The translations under genes and the position numbers were made by a program. Below, piece by piece: positions 32,392 through 41,876 of a stretch of 64,000 bases of DNA. Each line of letters starts with the position of its first letter. Position 1 is the first letter of the stretch. Source of the DNA: Microbacterium sp. 3J1 (GTDB lineage Bacteria > Actinomycetota > Actinomycetes > Actinomycetales > Microbacteriaceae). The DNA is taken from positions 1 through 64,000 of the forward strand of contig NZ_CDWI01000008.1 in NCBI RefSeq assembly GCF_001049495.1, written 5' to 3'. Under the pieces are notes generated by a model. It worked only from the letters and a program-made list of their open reading frames with translations, was not told the DNA's origin and made no database searches.

Positions 32392-33825
32392 TCAGCCGAT
32401 GGCCCGCCGGTGGTTCAGCCGGTGACCCACCCAGAAGCCGACGGCGATGAGCCCGACCAGGGCGATGCCGAGCATCCAGGGCAGCATCGAGGGCGCGGCG
32501 CCCGCCGTGGCGGTCGCGAGGGTTCCGGAACCGTCGGCGATCAGGCCGTTGCCGTCGGCGAGGTCGGCCGCCCCGGTCTCGAGGCGAACGCCGCCCTCGG
32601 CCAGGTCGCCCGTTCCCGCGGCGACGGTCGCCGCGCCCTCGGAGATCTCGCCGACGCCGGTGCTGAGCTCCGACGCGCCCGCCTGCAGCGTCTCGGTGCC
32701 CTCGGCCAGCGCCGTCGCGCCCTCGTCGAGGCTCGATGCGCCGGAGCTGAGCCGCGCCGAACCGTCCTGCAGCGTTCCCGCGCCGGTCGACAGCGTCTGC
32801 AGACCGACGACGAGGTCACCGGCGCCGGAGGACACCCGGGTGGTGCCCGCCTCGAGCGCCTGGGCGCCCGACACCAGCGCCGGAGCGCCCTGCGGGGAGA
32901 CGAGGGCGACTGTGCCCGGCCATCCCTGAGCAGGGTCGCCGTTCACGAGCACGTGGGCTCCGCCGGCCAGCCGCTTCGACGCCTCGACCGTCGCGAGAGT
33001 GCCTGCGGCGAGGTCCGGCGCGGCGGCGGCGGCTCCGGCGATGCCGTCGACCTGCCTGTCGAGGCCCGCGGCCAGCAGCGCGAGCTGGTCGATCTGGCTG
33101 CCGTCAACGCCGTCCTGCGCGGCGATCTGCGCGAGAGCGTCGGCGAGCTGCTGGGAGTTGGTCGGCGCTCCCGCGGCCGCGTTCGTGATCCCGGCAGCGG
33201 CTGCGGGGTTCGACAGGGCCTGCAGCTTCGGGATCACGGCTGCCGGGACCTTCGCGTCGACGGTGTTCTTGAACTCGTTCGCCCCCGCGAGCAGCTGGCC
33301 CGCGATGAGGTGCGCGCCCGACACTCCGGCCGACAGTGTGGTCGCTCCGGCGACGAGCCGCTGCGCGCCCGCATCCAGGTCGTTCGCACCGGCCGACAGG
33401 CGCTGCGCGCCGGACAGTGCCGACGAGGCTCCCGCGCTGAGTCGAGCCGCGCCGTCTGCCGCGTTCGAGGCACCGATCGCGAGCGTGTCGGCGCCGACCG
33501 CGAGTGCGGCCGCTCCGGTCGACGCGCTCTGCGCCCCGGCCGCCACCTTCTCGGAGCCCGCGTGGGCCGTGATGGCGCCGGCGGCGAGGTCCTCCGTGCC
33601 GGAGGCGAGCTTCTCGGCACCGGTCGAGAGGTCGCTCGCACCGGCGGCAAGGTCGGCCGACCCCTCCCTTGCTGTCGTCGTGCCGTCGGCGAGCTCTGCG
33701 GCACCGGCCGCGATCTTGCCGGTCGTGAGGAAGAACAGGATGATCATCGCGGCCAGCAGCACGCTGAGGGTGATCACGGCGATGCGCATGCCGAGGCCGT
33801 GCGCGTGGGGTCTTGCACTCGTCAT
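32392..33825 (-). CDS. YhgE/Pip-like membrane protein made of LxxGAxx heptad repeats
   Basis: 477 aa. An N-terminal helix (AVITLSVLLAAMIILFFLTTG) and a C-terminal helix (MLPWMLGIALVGLIAVGFWVGH) flank about 400 extracellular residues made largely of heptads such as GASDLSTGAEKLASGTEDL. Two long blocks of these are split by a non-repetitive section (about 165-290). These L-x-x-G-A heptads are the X-x-x-L-x-x-G repeats of YhgE/Pip proteins, but the ABC-2-like membrane part of that family is missing. Probably a long extracellular helical rod. Function unknown. Confidence 0.8.
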   Translation of the reverse strand: MTSARPHAHGLGMRIAVITLSVLLAAMIILFFLTTGKIAAGAAELADGTTTAREGSADLAAGASDLSTGAEKLASGTEDLAAGAITAHAGSEKVAAGAQSASTGAAALAVGADTLAIGASNAADGAARLSAGASSALSGAQRLSAGANDLDAGAQRLVAGATTLSAGVSGAHLIAGQLLAGANEFKNTVDAKVPAAVIPKLQALSNPAAAAGITNAAAGAPTNSQQLADALAQIAAQDGVDGSQIDQLALLAAGLDRQVDGIAGAAAAAPDLAAGTLATVEASKRLAGGAHVLVNGDPAQGWPGTVALVSPQGAPALVSGAQALEAGTTRVSSGAGDLVVGLQTLSTGAGTLQDGSARLSSGASSLDEGATALAEGTETLQAGASELSTGVGEISEGAATVAAGTGDLAEGGVRLETGAADLADGNGLIADGSGTLATATAGAAPSMLPWMLGIALVGLIAVGFWVGHRLNHRRAIG

Positions 33826-33991
33826 TGAGGACTCCCGAGGTAGGTGGCGTCGTTGCCACCGGCGAGTGTATGGTCGCCGCTCCCAGGTTTCGTCCAGGTT
33901 TGCGCGCTGGAACTAGGTATCGACCAGCGTGAGACCGAGTTTCTTGTCGAGTCCTGACAAAGTGCGCGAGCGCGGGGCTCGGCGCCGAGGG

Positions 33992-34441
33992 TCAGCTCGC
34001 GAGCGCCGGCACCGTGCCCGTGCTCGCGGTCCCTGTTCCGACGGATCCCGTCGACGCCCGCGGGGTCTGCACCGTCGTGGTCGATGTCGTGGCCGTCGTG
34101 GCGGCAGCCGCCTCCGCCTCTTCGAGACGTGCGGCTCGTGCCTGCGCGCGCGCCGGCTCTCCGGCGGTGACGATCGAACGCGCCACGGCCCCGATGACCA
34201 GCATGCCGACGAGCGCGGCTCCCGACACGATCAGCGGAGTCCACTGGCTGGCGAAGGATGCCGCGAGGCTCAGCACCGCGGCCGGGACCCACACCCCCAC
34301 TGCTCCGCCGGCGAGCCCTGCGGCTCCTCGCGCAATCGCGACTGCGGCGAGCGCTGCGCACAGCACAGCCAGCACAGCCCCGACGATTCCGATCGGCACC
34401 AGTATCGATGCCAGTTCGTGTGCCACCCTCGATGACGTCAT
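33992..34441 (-). CDS. Hypothetical three-to-four-helix membrane protein
   Basis: 149 aa. Helices at about 15-40 (VGAVLAVLCAALAAVAIARG), 45-65 and 68-92 (PLIVSGAALVGMLVIGAVA), then an Ala/Thr/Ser-rich tail of about 50 residues (AAAATTATTSTTTV). The tail is low-complexity and could be an extracytoplasmic stalk. Not recognised. 166 bp separate it from the downstream Pip-like gene in the same direction. Confidence 0.65.
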   Translation of the reverse strand: MTSSRVAHELASILVPIGIVGAVLAVLCAALAAVAIARGAAGLAGGAVGVWVPAAVLSLAASFASQWTPLIVSGAALVGMLVIGAVARSIVTAGEPARAQARAARLEEAEAAAATTATTSTTTVQTPRASTGSVGTGTASTGTVPALAS

Positions 34442-34567
34442 GACGACCCCCCGGTCAGCGGAATCTCCGCACCACCAACATTACGAAGTACCGGTCGACA
34501 CGGCATCCATCTCGAGGATGATGTTCCGCAACCGTGACTCGTCGTTCAGCAGCGCGTCAGCGGTGTG

Positions 34568-36040
34568 TCAGCGGCGTGTCAGCCATCCGAAACGCGACCC
34601 GCGTACGACGCGCACGGGCTGAGTGAGCACCGCGTCGACCACCATCGAGCCGTCGGTCGGACCGACGATCGCGATGGCGGAGGTCTCGGTCGCCTCGACC
34701 GGATCGACCCGCAGGTGCGCGAGCCCGCGGTGCGCGCGCACATAGGCGGGCACGAGCAGCACGATCGCGCCGAGCCATGCCAGCGGGTTGCTCAGGGCGA
34801 CACCGTCGAAGCCGATCATCGCGCCGAGGACCACGGCCGCACCGACGCGCATCACGAGCTCGATCACCCCGGTGACGGTGGGGACGAGCGTGTGGCCGAG
34901 CCCCTGCAGTGCTCCGCGGAGCACGAACAGGATGCCGAGCGCCCAGTACCCGCATCCGTTGATGATGAGCATGCGGTGCGCCATCGCGACGACCTCGTCC
35001 GAGCCCTCGCCGACGAAGAGGCGCACCATCGGGGTTCCGAACGCGATGATCACCGCGCCCAGCAGGATGCCGGTGATCACCGCCATCCAGGTTCCCTCCA
35101 CGACACCGCGACGGATGCGGTCGGGCCGCCGACCGCCGTAGTTCTGCGCCGCGTACATCGACGCCGCGAGTCCCAGCGACGAGAGGAAGGCGACGGCGAG
35201 TCCGTCGACGCGGGATGCCGTCGTGTAGGCGGCGACGGCCTCGGAGCCGAGGCTGTTGAGGGCGACCTGCACGGTCAGCGTGCCGATCGCGATGATCGAC
35301 GCCTGGAAGCCCATCGGCAGACCGAGGCGGAGGTGCTCGGCGAAGTCCTCGCGGGTGACCTTCCAGTCCACGCGGCGCAAGTGCAGCATGGGCAGGCGAC
35401 GGCGCACGAACTCGAGGCACAGCAGGACGGACACGGCCTGGGCCACGACGGTCGCGAGCGCGGCACCGCCGACGCCCCACTCGAGCGGGCCGACCATGAG
35501 GATCACGAGGCCGACGTTAAGCGCACAGGAGACCGTGAGGAAGATCAGCGGCGTGCGCGAGTCGCCGATGGCGCGGATGATCGCCGACAGGTAGTTGAAG
35601 AACATCGTCGCGCTCGCACCGATGAAGCTGATCTGGGTGAAGATCGTCGCCTCGGCCAAGAGCTCCGGCGGCGTCTGCAGCAGTTCGAGCACCGGGCGCG
35701 CGATGAGCGGAGCGCCGACGGTGAGCACGATGCTCGTGACGCCGGTCAGGATGACGCCGGTCGCGACGGAACGGCGCACCGCCGCGGCGTCGCCGGCACC
35801 GAAGGCCTGGGCGATCGGGATCGCGAAGCCGCTGGTGAGGCCCCACGCGAAGCCGATCAGCAGGAACAGCAGGCTGCCCGTCGCGCCGACGGCGGCGAGC
35901 GACTCGACGCCGAGATGGCGTCCGACGACGACGGCGTCGGCGAACTGGTAGAGCTGCTGCACGACGTTGCCGAGCAGCAGGGGGATCGAGAAGGACAGGA
36001 TGACACGCCACGGACGACCCGTGGTGAGGGAGGTGGCCAT
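34568..36040 (-). CDS. MATE-family multidrug exporter
   Basis: 490 aa from ATG 36040 (no strong Shine-Dalgarno). Twelve helices in two pseudo-symmetric halves with SFSIPLLLGNVVQQLYQFADAV in helix 1 and RLGLPMGFQASIIAIG at the second half start, both typical of MatE (NorM/DinF-like) antiporters. The C-terminus carries an extra cytoplasmic tail of about 50 residues. It should export cationic compounds using Na+ or H+. Divergent from the amino-acid permease across a 146-bp gap. Confidence 0.92.
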   Translation of the reverse strand: MATSLTTGRPWRVILSFSIPLLLGNVVQQLYQFADAVVVGRHLGVESLAAVGATGSLLFLLIGFAWGLTSGFAIPIAQAFGAGDAAAVRRSVATGVILTGVTSIVLTVGAPLIARPVLELLQTPPELLAEATIFTQISFIGASATMFFNYLSAIIRAIGDSRTPLIFLTVSCALNVGLVILMVGPLEWGVGGAALATVVAQAVSVLLCLEFVRRRLPMLHLRRVDWKVTREDFAEHLRLGLPMGFQASIIAIGTLTVQVALNSLGSEAVAAYTTASRVDGLAVAFLSSLGLAASMYAAQNYGGRRPDRIRRGVVEGTWMAVITGILLGAVIIAFGTPMVRLFVGEGSDEVVAMAHRMLIINGCGYWALGILFVLRGALQGLGHTLVPTVTGVIELVMRVGAAVVLGAMIGFDGVALSNPLAWLGAIVLLVPAYVRAHRGLAHLRVDPVEATETSAIAIVGPTDGSMVVDAVLTQPVRVVRGSRFGWLTRR

Positions 36041-36186
36041 GAGGGAGCGGCTCGCAGAACTGGGGGGATGATCGGGGGTCGTCCCAGGATATCGAATCGA
36101 TTCGGGTGAGCGGTATACCCGATCGCCAAGTACGGTCGAAAGGATGCCGCAGCGGTACGCGGCACGGAACACCGGAGGTTCGGGCA

Positions 36187-37647
36187 ATGACGACACAGAA
36201 CACGAAGGGGTCCGTCGGGGTGGACGGCTCCGAGACCGGCGACGAGCAGCACCTGCGGCGAGCGCTGACCAATCGCCACATCCAGCTGCTCGCGATCGGC
36301 GGGGCCATCGGCACCGGCCTGTTCATGGGCAGCGGCAAGACGATCTCGGTCGCGGGACCCTCGGTCATCTTCGTCTACATGATCATCGGCTTCATGCTGT
36401 TCTTCGTCATGCGGGCCATGGGCGAGCTGCTGCTGTCGAACCTCAGGTACAAGTCGTTCAGCGACTTCGCCAGCGACCTGCTCGGGCCGTGGGCGGGCTT
36501 CTTCACCGGGTGGACCTACTGGTTCTGCTGGGTCGTCACCGGCGTCGCCGACGTCATCGCCATCGCCGGCTACACGGATGCGCTGTTCCCCGGCATCCCG
36601 CTGTGGATCCCGGGTCTGCTCGTGATCCTCATCCTGCTCGCCCTGAACCTGCCCACCGTCGCCGCCTTCGGCGAGATGGAGTTCTGGTTCGCGCTCATCA
36701 AGATCGTCGCGATCGTCGCCCTCATCATCACCGGCGCCGTCATGATCGTCACCGGCTTCCAACACGATGCGGGCACCGCGAGCCTCTCGAACCTTTGGGA
36801 CCACGGCGGGATGTTCCCGCATGGCTTCATGGGGTTCGTCGCGGGCTTCCAGATCGCGGTCTTCGCGTTCGTGGGCGTCGAGCTCGTCGGCACGGCCGCG
36901 GCGGAGACCAAGGACCCCGAGCGCAATCTGCCGAAGGCGATCAACGCGATCCCGATCCGCATCCTGCTCTTCTACGTGGGCGCGCTCGTCGTGCTCATGG
37001 CCGTCACCCCGTGGACCGAGTACGTCGCCGGCGAGAGCCCCTTCATCGCCATGTTCGCCCTGGCCGGGCTCGGCATCGCGGCGACGGTGGTCAACCTCGT
37101 CGTGCTGACCTCGGCGATGTCGAGCGCGAACTCCGGCATCTACTCGACGTCGCGCATGGTGTTCGGCCTCGCGCAGGACGGCGATGCCCCTCAGGTCTTC
37201 GGCCGCCTGTCACGGCGACGCGTGCCGCAGAACGCCCTGTTCCTCTCGTGCATCCTGCTGCTCTCGGGCGTCGTGCTGCTGTACGCGGGCGAGGACATCG
37301 GCACCGCCTTCGACATGGTGACGACCGTCTCGGCGGTCTGCTTCATGTTCGTGTGGACGATCTTCCTCTTCAGCTACCTCGTCTACCGGCGCACCCGCCC
37401 CGAGAAGGTCTCGGCATCGAAGTTCCGGATGCCGGGCGGCGTGTTCATGGTCTACGTCGTGCTCGCGTTCTTCGTGTTCATCCTCTGGGCGCTCACCACG
37501 CAGCCCGACACCCTGACCGCGCTGCTCGTGACGCCGATCTGGTTCGCGCTGCTGCTCGGATCGTGGATGTTCGTGCGGAAGTCGCCCAACCACCTGCGCC
37601 GCCACGCCGCGCACATCGCGTACCTGCGCGACGACTCGGCGGAGTAG
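36187..37647 (+). CDS. Amino acid permease (AAT/CycA-like)
   Basis: 486 aa from ATG 36187, with GGAGG eight bases upstream. Twelve-helix APC fold. The N-terminal block RRALTNRHIQLLAIGGAIGTGLF is the AAT-family signature; GVELVGTAAAETKDPERNLP is the conserved loop after helix 6. Closest in character to CycA (D-serine/D-alanine/glycine) symporters, but the substrate cannot be fixed by reading. A strong hairpin follows the stop. Confidence 0.9.
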   Translation: MTTQNTKGSVGVDGSETGDEQHLRRALTNRHIQLLAIGGAIGTGLFMGSGKTISVAGPSVIFVYMIIGFMLFFVMRAMGELLLSNLRYKSFSDFASDLLGPWAGFFTGWTYWFCWVVTGVADVIAIAGYTDALFPGIPLWIPGLLVILILLALNLPTVAAFGEMEFWFALIKIVAIVALIITGAVMIVTGFQHDAGTASLSNLWDHGGMFPHGFMGFVAGFQIAVFAFVGVELVGTAAAETKDPERNLPKAINAIPIRILLFYVGALVVLMAVTPWTEYVAGESPFIAMFALAGLGIAATVVNLVVLTSAMSSANSGIYSTSRMVFGLAQDGDAPQVFGRLSRRRVPQNALFLSCILLLSGVVLLYAGEDIGTAFDMVTTVSAVCFMFVWTIFLFSYLVYRRTRPEKVSASKFRMPGGVFMVYVVLAFFVFILWALTTQPDTLTALLVTPIWFALLLGSWMFVRKSPNHLRRHAAHIAYLRDDSAE

Positions 37648-37661
37648 CTCGCCCGACCCGC

Positions 37662-37746
37662 GTGCACGATTCAGCAAGGACCGGCCGATTCCGTGGGAAT
37701 CGGCCGGTTCTCGCGTTCGGCCGTGCATCCGTGCTGAATACTGCAC
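37662..37746. repeat. Second ATTCAGCAAG inverted-repeat element
   Basis: Outer arms 37662-37676 and 37732-37746 pair at 13 of 15 positions (GTGCACGATTCAGCA type). A perfect inner hairpin sits inside. The outer arm shares ATTCAGCAAG and the nearby GGCC with the element at 15146-15230, suggesting one dispersed family, used here as or near a terminator. Confidence 0.6.
37681..37707 (+). terminator. Hairpin terminator after the amino-acid permease
   Basis: Perfect 12-bp stem CCGGCCGATTCC/GGAATCGGCCGG with a GTG loop, followed by TTCTCG. It starts 33 bp after the permease stop, nested inside the ATTCAGCAAG repeat element. Confidence 0.75.
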
Positions 37747-37825
37747 GGCCTGAGTGGGCGACGTGCCGGGCTGATCCACAACAGCAGCCGGATATTCTGG
37801 ATGCCGCGATCTCGGAAGGAGAGCG

Positions 37826-38755
37826 ATGTTCGACAGCCCGCTCTCGGCGTCGGCCTACGAGGTCCTCGGGGTCGACCCGTCGGTCGACGACGTCGAACTG
37901 CGCCGCGCCTACCGGCTGCGCCTGCGCCACACCCATCCGGACACCGGGGGCGACGCCGCCGTGTTCATCCAGGTGCAGCGGGCGTGGGAGCTCATCGGCA
38001 CCCCCGAGAGCCGCGCCGCCTACGACCGTCGCTCGGGCGCGCACCCCGGCATCCCCGCAGAGCCGGAGTGGAACGGGTGGAGGCCGCAGTCGGCGACCCG
38101 CACCGACACCCGCCCTCGGGCACGTTCGTACGGGCACCCCGGCGGCTGGCGGCGAGAGCGCTATCTCTCGCTCATCCGCGAGTGGGCCGGGCGGGGCGTC
38201 GAGGTGCCCGACCCCTACGACCCCGCGCTGGTGCGCTCGGCACCTCGAGACCTTCGCCGCCTGCTCGCCGACGCCCTCGCCGAGGAGGCGACCGCCCGCA
38301 CCGTGAGCGCACTCGGCATGGGCTTCACCGTGTGGCACGACGTGGCGACCGGCAGGGATGCCGACGACAAGCTCGACCACGTCGTGCTCAGCCCGTCTGG
38401 GCTCTACGGCATCATGTCGGAGGACTTCGGGGGTGTGGTCGGATTCCGACGGGGCGAGATCACCGGCCCGAGCCTCGGCACGCGCGCACCGGTCACCGCG
38501 GCGCTCGCGCGGATGCGCACCGTGGCCAAGGCGGCCCGCGTGAAGTTCGGCGGGGCGATCCTGGTGCTCCCCGACGACGACCTGGCGCAGGCCGTCACGC
38601 CCCTCGGCAGCAGCCGCGGCGTTCCCGTGGTCGTCGTGCGGCGCAGCGCGCTCGCCATGGTGCTCCGTCAGGGCGTGCCGGGCGCCCGTGCGATCGGCGG
38701 CAACGAGCTGTTCGACGTGCGCACCCGGCTGCAGCAGACCGTCACCTTCGTCTGA
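37826..38755 (+). CDS. DnaJ-domain protein with NERD-like C-terminal domain
   Basis: 309 aa. N-terminal J domain (residues 8-68) with an intact HPD motif in RHTHPDTGG, so it can stimulate an Hsp70. No G/F region, zinc centre or DnaJ C-terminal domain follows. Instead a middle basic region leads to a domain (about 150-300) containing LDHVVLSPSGLYGIM, which resembles the NERD/restriction-endonuclease-like strand pair. Whether it is a nuclease is open because clear E-x-K catalytic residues are not evident. Convergent with the LuxR-family gene. Confidence 0.8.
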   Translation: MFDSPLSASAYEVLGVDPSVDDVELRRAYRLRLRHTHPDTGGDAAVFIQVQRAWELIGTPESRAAYDRRSGAHPGIPAEPEWNGWRPQSATRTDTRPRARSYGHPGGWRRERYLSLIREWAGRGVEVPDPYDPALVRSAPRDLRRLLADALAEEATARTVSALGMGFTVWHDVATGRDADDKLDHVVLSPSGLYGIMSEDFGGVVGFRRGEITGPSLGTRAPVTAALARMRTVAKAARVKFGGAILVLPDDDLAQAVTPLGSSRGVPVVVVRRSALAMVLRQGVPGARAIGGNELFDVRTRLQQTVTFV

Positions 38756-38827
38756 CCCCGGCCGGCATCCGCCCCCCGTTCTGCACACGACGGGCGGCGA
38801 CAGAGCGGACGCTCGAGCCCCCAGCCG

Positions 38828-41419
38828 CTAGCTCAGCAGCTCGAGGTGACGGCGCAGGGCCCGCCGGTTCGAGAGGTCGAGCTTGCGCATGAGGCGGTGC
38901 ATATGACTCTCCACGGTTCGCACGCTCAGCACGAGGCGGGTCGCGATCTCGGCGTTGGTGAGGCCGTCTGCCGCGAGCCGACCGACCTCTTTCTCCCGTT
39001 CGGTCAGAGTGATCGCCGTCGCGCCGAAACGAGCGAGATCGAAGCTCCGCCCGGGGTGGGCGGCGCGGATCCTCGCCTCCTCGTCCTCGGCACGGCGGAT
39101 GCCGGAGGCGTCGCCGACCTCGGTGAACCAGGCACGGGCGAACCGGCACGCCGACAGCGCCATCCCCGTCAGGCCCCTAGCGTCCAGCTCGGCCGCTGCC
39201 GCGATCATCGCCGCGGCGTCGTGCGCGACGAGGGCCGTCACATACGCAGCGTGGGCGGCCAGGCCCGCGGCTTCTGGCACCTCCTCTGCGTGGCGGAGCG
39301 CGACTCCGAGCCGCTCGGGGGTGGGGTCCAACTCCACAGCGGAGAGCAGGGCGGACAGCCCCGACACGCGCGCCCCTCGCCTCCAGAGACCCTCACCGGA
39401 CTCGGCGAGCAGGTCCGCGGCCTGCGAAGTGCGTCCGTCGAACGCCAGCAGCTGCACCCGAGCCACAGCGCTGCTCTGTCCGGGCAGGGGGCCGTCCACG
39501 GCGCCGAGCTGCTCGAGCTCCCCCGCGAGCCGTTCGCCGGCTGCGATCTGTCCGCGCCGGATCGCGACCACCGCGGCGATCGCGAGCAGCGAGAGCTGGA
39601 GTCCCGGCGGGAGCGGAGACGGCTCCCCGGCGGAGAAGATCACCTCGACGAGGTCGTCGACGGCCGCGTGGTCGCCCGAGGCGAGGTGGCAGAACGCGGC
39701 GGCCGTGCCGAAAGCACGGACGGCGTCGATGTCGAGGTACCCGTGCGCCTCGTCGAAACCGCGCTGCAGGGTCTCGACGGCCTCTGTGGCTCTGCCCTGT
39801 CCGAAGAGCGCGATCCCGAGCAGCACCCGCGCGGCGGGCCGGGGCTGGCCGTCCTCCGATGCTTCGATAAGACCGAACACGCGCTGCGCATCCGCGAAGC
39901 GTCCCGCACTGACGAGCACGCTCATCTGCGTCTCCAGCAGCGCATGCCTGACGGCGGAGGGAAGGTCGTCGGTCACCTCGAGACGACTGCTGAAGTCCGC
40001 GGGCACGGTATCGACGTTCGCGAGGATCTGGACCTCGGCCGCTCGGAGCATTCCGGCGTAGGCGCCGACACGGGCGGCCTCCTCCTGCAGATTCGTGATC
40101 GCGCGCGCCGGGTCGTTCTCGACGTAGGCGATCCAGTCGGCGTGGAGGGTCGCGAACTCGGCCCTGCTGGCGTCATCGCCGTGGCGGGCCTGCGGAGACG
40201 CGAACACACCGGTGATGACGTCCTTCACCATCGGAGTGTGGGTGTGCATGAGCGCTCGGATGTAGCGGACCGCGCTGGAGGCCGAGGGGTTCGACTCCCA
40301 CTCCGCCGCCGTCACGAGGCGCCGGGCTCGCGCGCGCTCCTGGAGCAGGCGCACGAACAGGGCGTCCTGTCCGACGGGCGCCTTCGTCGAGGGACGTGAT
40401 TCGGAGAGCACCGACCACACCGACTCCGGGGTGCTCAGCCTCTTCACGATGAGCTCCGTGAGTCGGCTACGCCGGGCGGTGAGAGGCTCGTGGCGGAAGA
40501 ACTCGACCAGCAGCGGCGGCATGACGGCGACGAGCTGACGGTCGCCGCTCGGGATGAACGTGATCATCCGCAGCTCCTCCAGCAGTTCCAGAGTCGTCCA
40601 TTCCACCAGCTGGCTCACGGTGTCGATGTCGGCGACGCCGACGATCGCGATGATCTCGAGGGCGTCGCGGGTCGCGTTGTCGAGGCTCTCGAGATGGGCC
40701 TCGAGCACGGCACGCAGACCCGTGCTCCACAGGTCGCGGGTCGCGGTCCACTCCCCGCCGCGCAGCGACATGCGCTGTTCTCGGGTCGTCGCATCGACCA
40801 GGCTGAGCGCGAGCCCGATGTTGCCGCCGGATTTCGCGAAGATGCGGCTCATGGTGCGGGCTTCCACGGGGGCGGCGAGATAGGTCTCCAGTGCGGATTC
40901 CATCTCCTCGAAGCCCAGCGGGGTCATGTCGATGACGTAGGTGGGCTCGAGAGTAGAGGCGGGCAGACCGCTGGGCGTATGTCGGGCTCGCAGACCCTGC
41001 AGCCGCGACAGGACGATGGGCAGACCGAGCTCGCGGCGCACCGCTTCTGCGACGCCCCAGGACGATTCGTCCAGATCGTCCCAGTCGTCCAGGAAGAGCA
41101 CGGACCGCGGATGCCGCACGGCGTGCCGCAGTGCATCCGCCGTCTCCTGCAGATTCGCGGGCATGCGTTGTCCTGCGGGAGCCCCGATGCCGGCCATGTG
41201 CAGTGCGGCGAGCGGATGCTGCCTGAGCGACGCGATCCCGCGGATCGAGACGACCGTCCACTCGTCCTCCTCCAGACGCGCGCGAAGCGCCCTGAGGAAT
41301 GCACTCCGTCCGGACCCCCGGCTCCCGACGACATCGATGCCCACGGACGCCTGGACGAGTCCGACCGCGGTGGTGAGGCTCTGTTCGCGACCGACCACCA
41401 TGAGGTCCTGCTTTCTCAC
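38828..41419 (-). CDS. Large ATP-binding LuxR-family regulator (LAL type)
   Basis: 863 aa from GTG 41419, with AAGG seven bases upstream; ATG 41401 is an alternative. Walker A at residues 32-40 (GSRGSGRSA) and Walker B in VLFLDDWDDLD define a STAND-type ATPase. A long helical-repeat middle region follows, and a C-terminal LuxR HTH (about 800-860, LTEREKEVGRLAADGLTNAE, then VRTVESHMHRLMRKL). Such regulators sense an inducer and activate a nearby cluster. It is divergent from the SipW-type surface operon across 457 bp, making that operon the likely target. Confidence 0.88.
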   Translation of the reverse strand: MRKQDLMVVGREQSLTTAVGLVQASVGIDVVGSRGSGRSAFLRALRARLEEDEWTVVSIRGIASLRQHPLAALHMAGIGAPAGQRMPANLQETADALRHAVRHPRSVLFLDDWDDLDESSWGVAEAVRRELGLPIVLSRLQGLRARHTPSGLPASTLEPTYVIDMTPLGFEEMESALETYLAAPVEARTMSRIFAKSGGNIGLALSLVDATTREQRMSLRGGEWTATRDLWSTGLRAVLEAHLESLDNATRDALEIIAIVGVADIDTVSQLVEWTTLELLEELRMITFIPSGDRQLVAVMPPLLVEFFRHEPLTARRSRLTELIVKRLSTPESVWSVLSESRPSTKAPVGQDALFVRLLQERARARRLVTAAEWESNPSASSAVRYIRALMHTHTPMVKDVITGVFASPQARHGDDASRAEFATLHADWIAYVENDPARAITNLQEEAARVGAYAGMLRAAEVQILANVDTVPADFSSRLEVTDDLPSAVRHALLETQMSVLVSAGRFADAQRVFGLIEASEDGQPRPAARVLLGIALFGQGRATEAVETLQRGFDEAHGYLDIDAVRAFGTAAAFCHLASGDHAAVDDLVEVIFSAGEPSPLPPGLQLSLLAIAAVVAIRRGQIAAGERLAGELEQLGAVDGPLPGQSSAVARVQLLAFDGRTSQAADLLAESGEGLWRRGARVSGLSALLSAVELDPTPERLGVALRHAEEVPEAAGLAAHAAYVTALVAHDAAAMIAAAAELDARGLTGMALSACRFARAWFTEVGDASGIRRAEDEEARIRAAHPGRSFDLARFGATAITLTEREKEVGRLAADGLTNAEIATRLVLSVRTVESHMHRLMRKLDLSNRRALRRHLELLS

Positions 41420-41876
41420 TGACTTGCCTTACGCAAAAAGTACACTCCGATGCCCCTGTTCAGACGGAATGGTCGTGACGCCGTCCGGCCCCGCCCCTGA
41501 GGAGAGCCTCCCCCACGCGCACGCCCCGGCGGCCGGGGATCGCGTGCCCTACGAAGCCTGCGCTGCACGTTAGGTAGCGCAGTGCGGTCGACCGCACCGC
41601 GAGGCGGGCCGGGGACAGTACCCGGAGGCGACTACTTAAGCGTGTCGTCGGGCGAGCCCGCATCACCGCCCTCCCCCTACGCAGGATGCGGCGACGCCAC
41701 TGCTCTGCGGATCGGCGACTGCTGAAGACGCAGAGGATCTCGACCGCGGCGGCGTGGGGAGGGAGACGCTCTCGTACGACCGCCGGGCACCCGCTCGTTC
41801 CGACTGGCACCCGGAGGTCTCGACATCAGTGGCACGCGGGGCGCCTTGCGGCAGACCCCCTGGGAGGACAGCAACA
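41420..41876. promoter_or_regulatory. 457-bp divergent regulatory region with a 16-bp perfect palindrome
   Basis: Between the LuxR-family gene and the surface-protein operon. The most prominent element is the perfect palindrome GTGCGGTCGACCGCAC at 41582-41597, an operator candidate. The 41430-41450 stretch is A-rich and may hold the LuxR-gene promoter. The operon start at 41877 has GGGAGGA nine bases upstream. A long untranslated leader for the operon (up to 280 bp) is possible; no RNA fold was identified. Confidence 0.5.
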
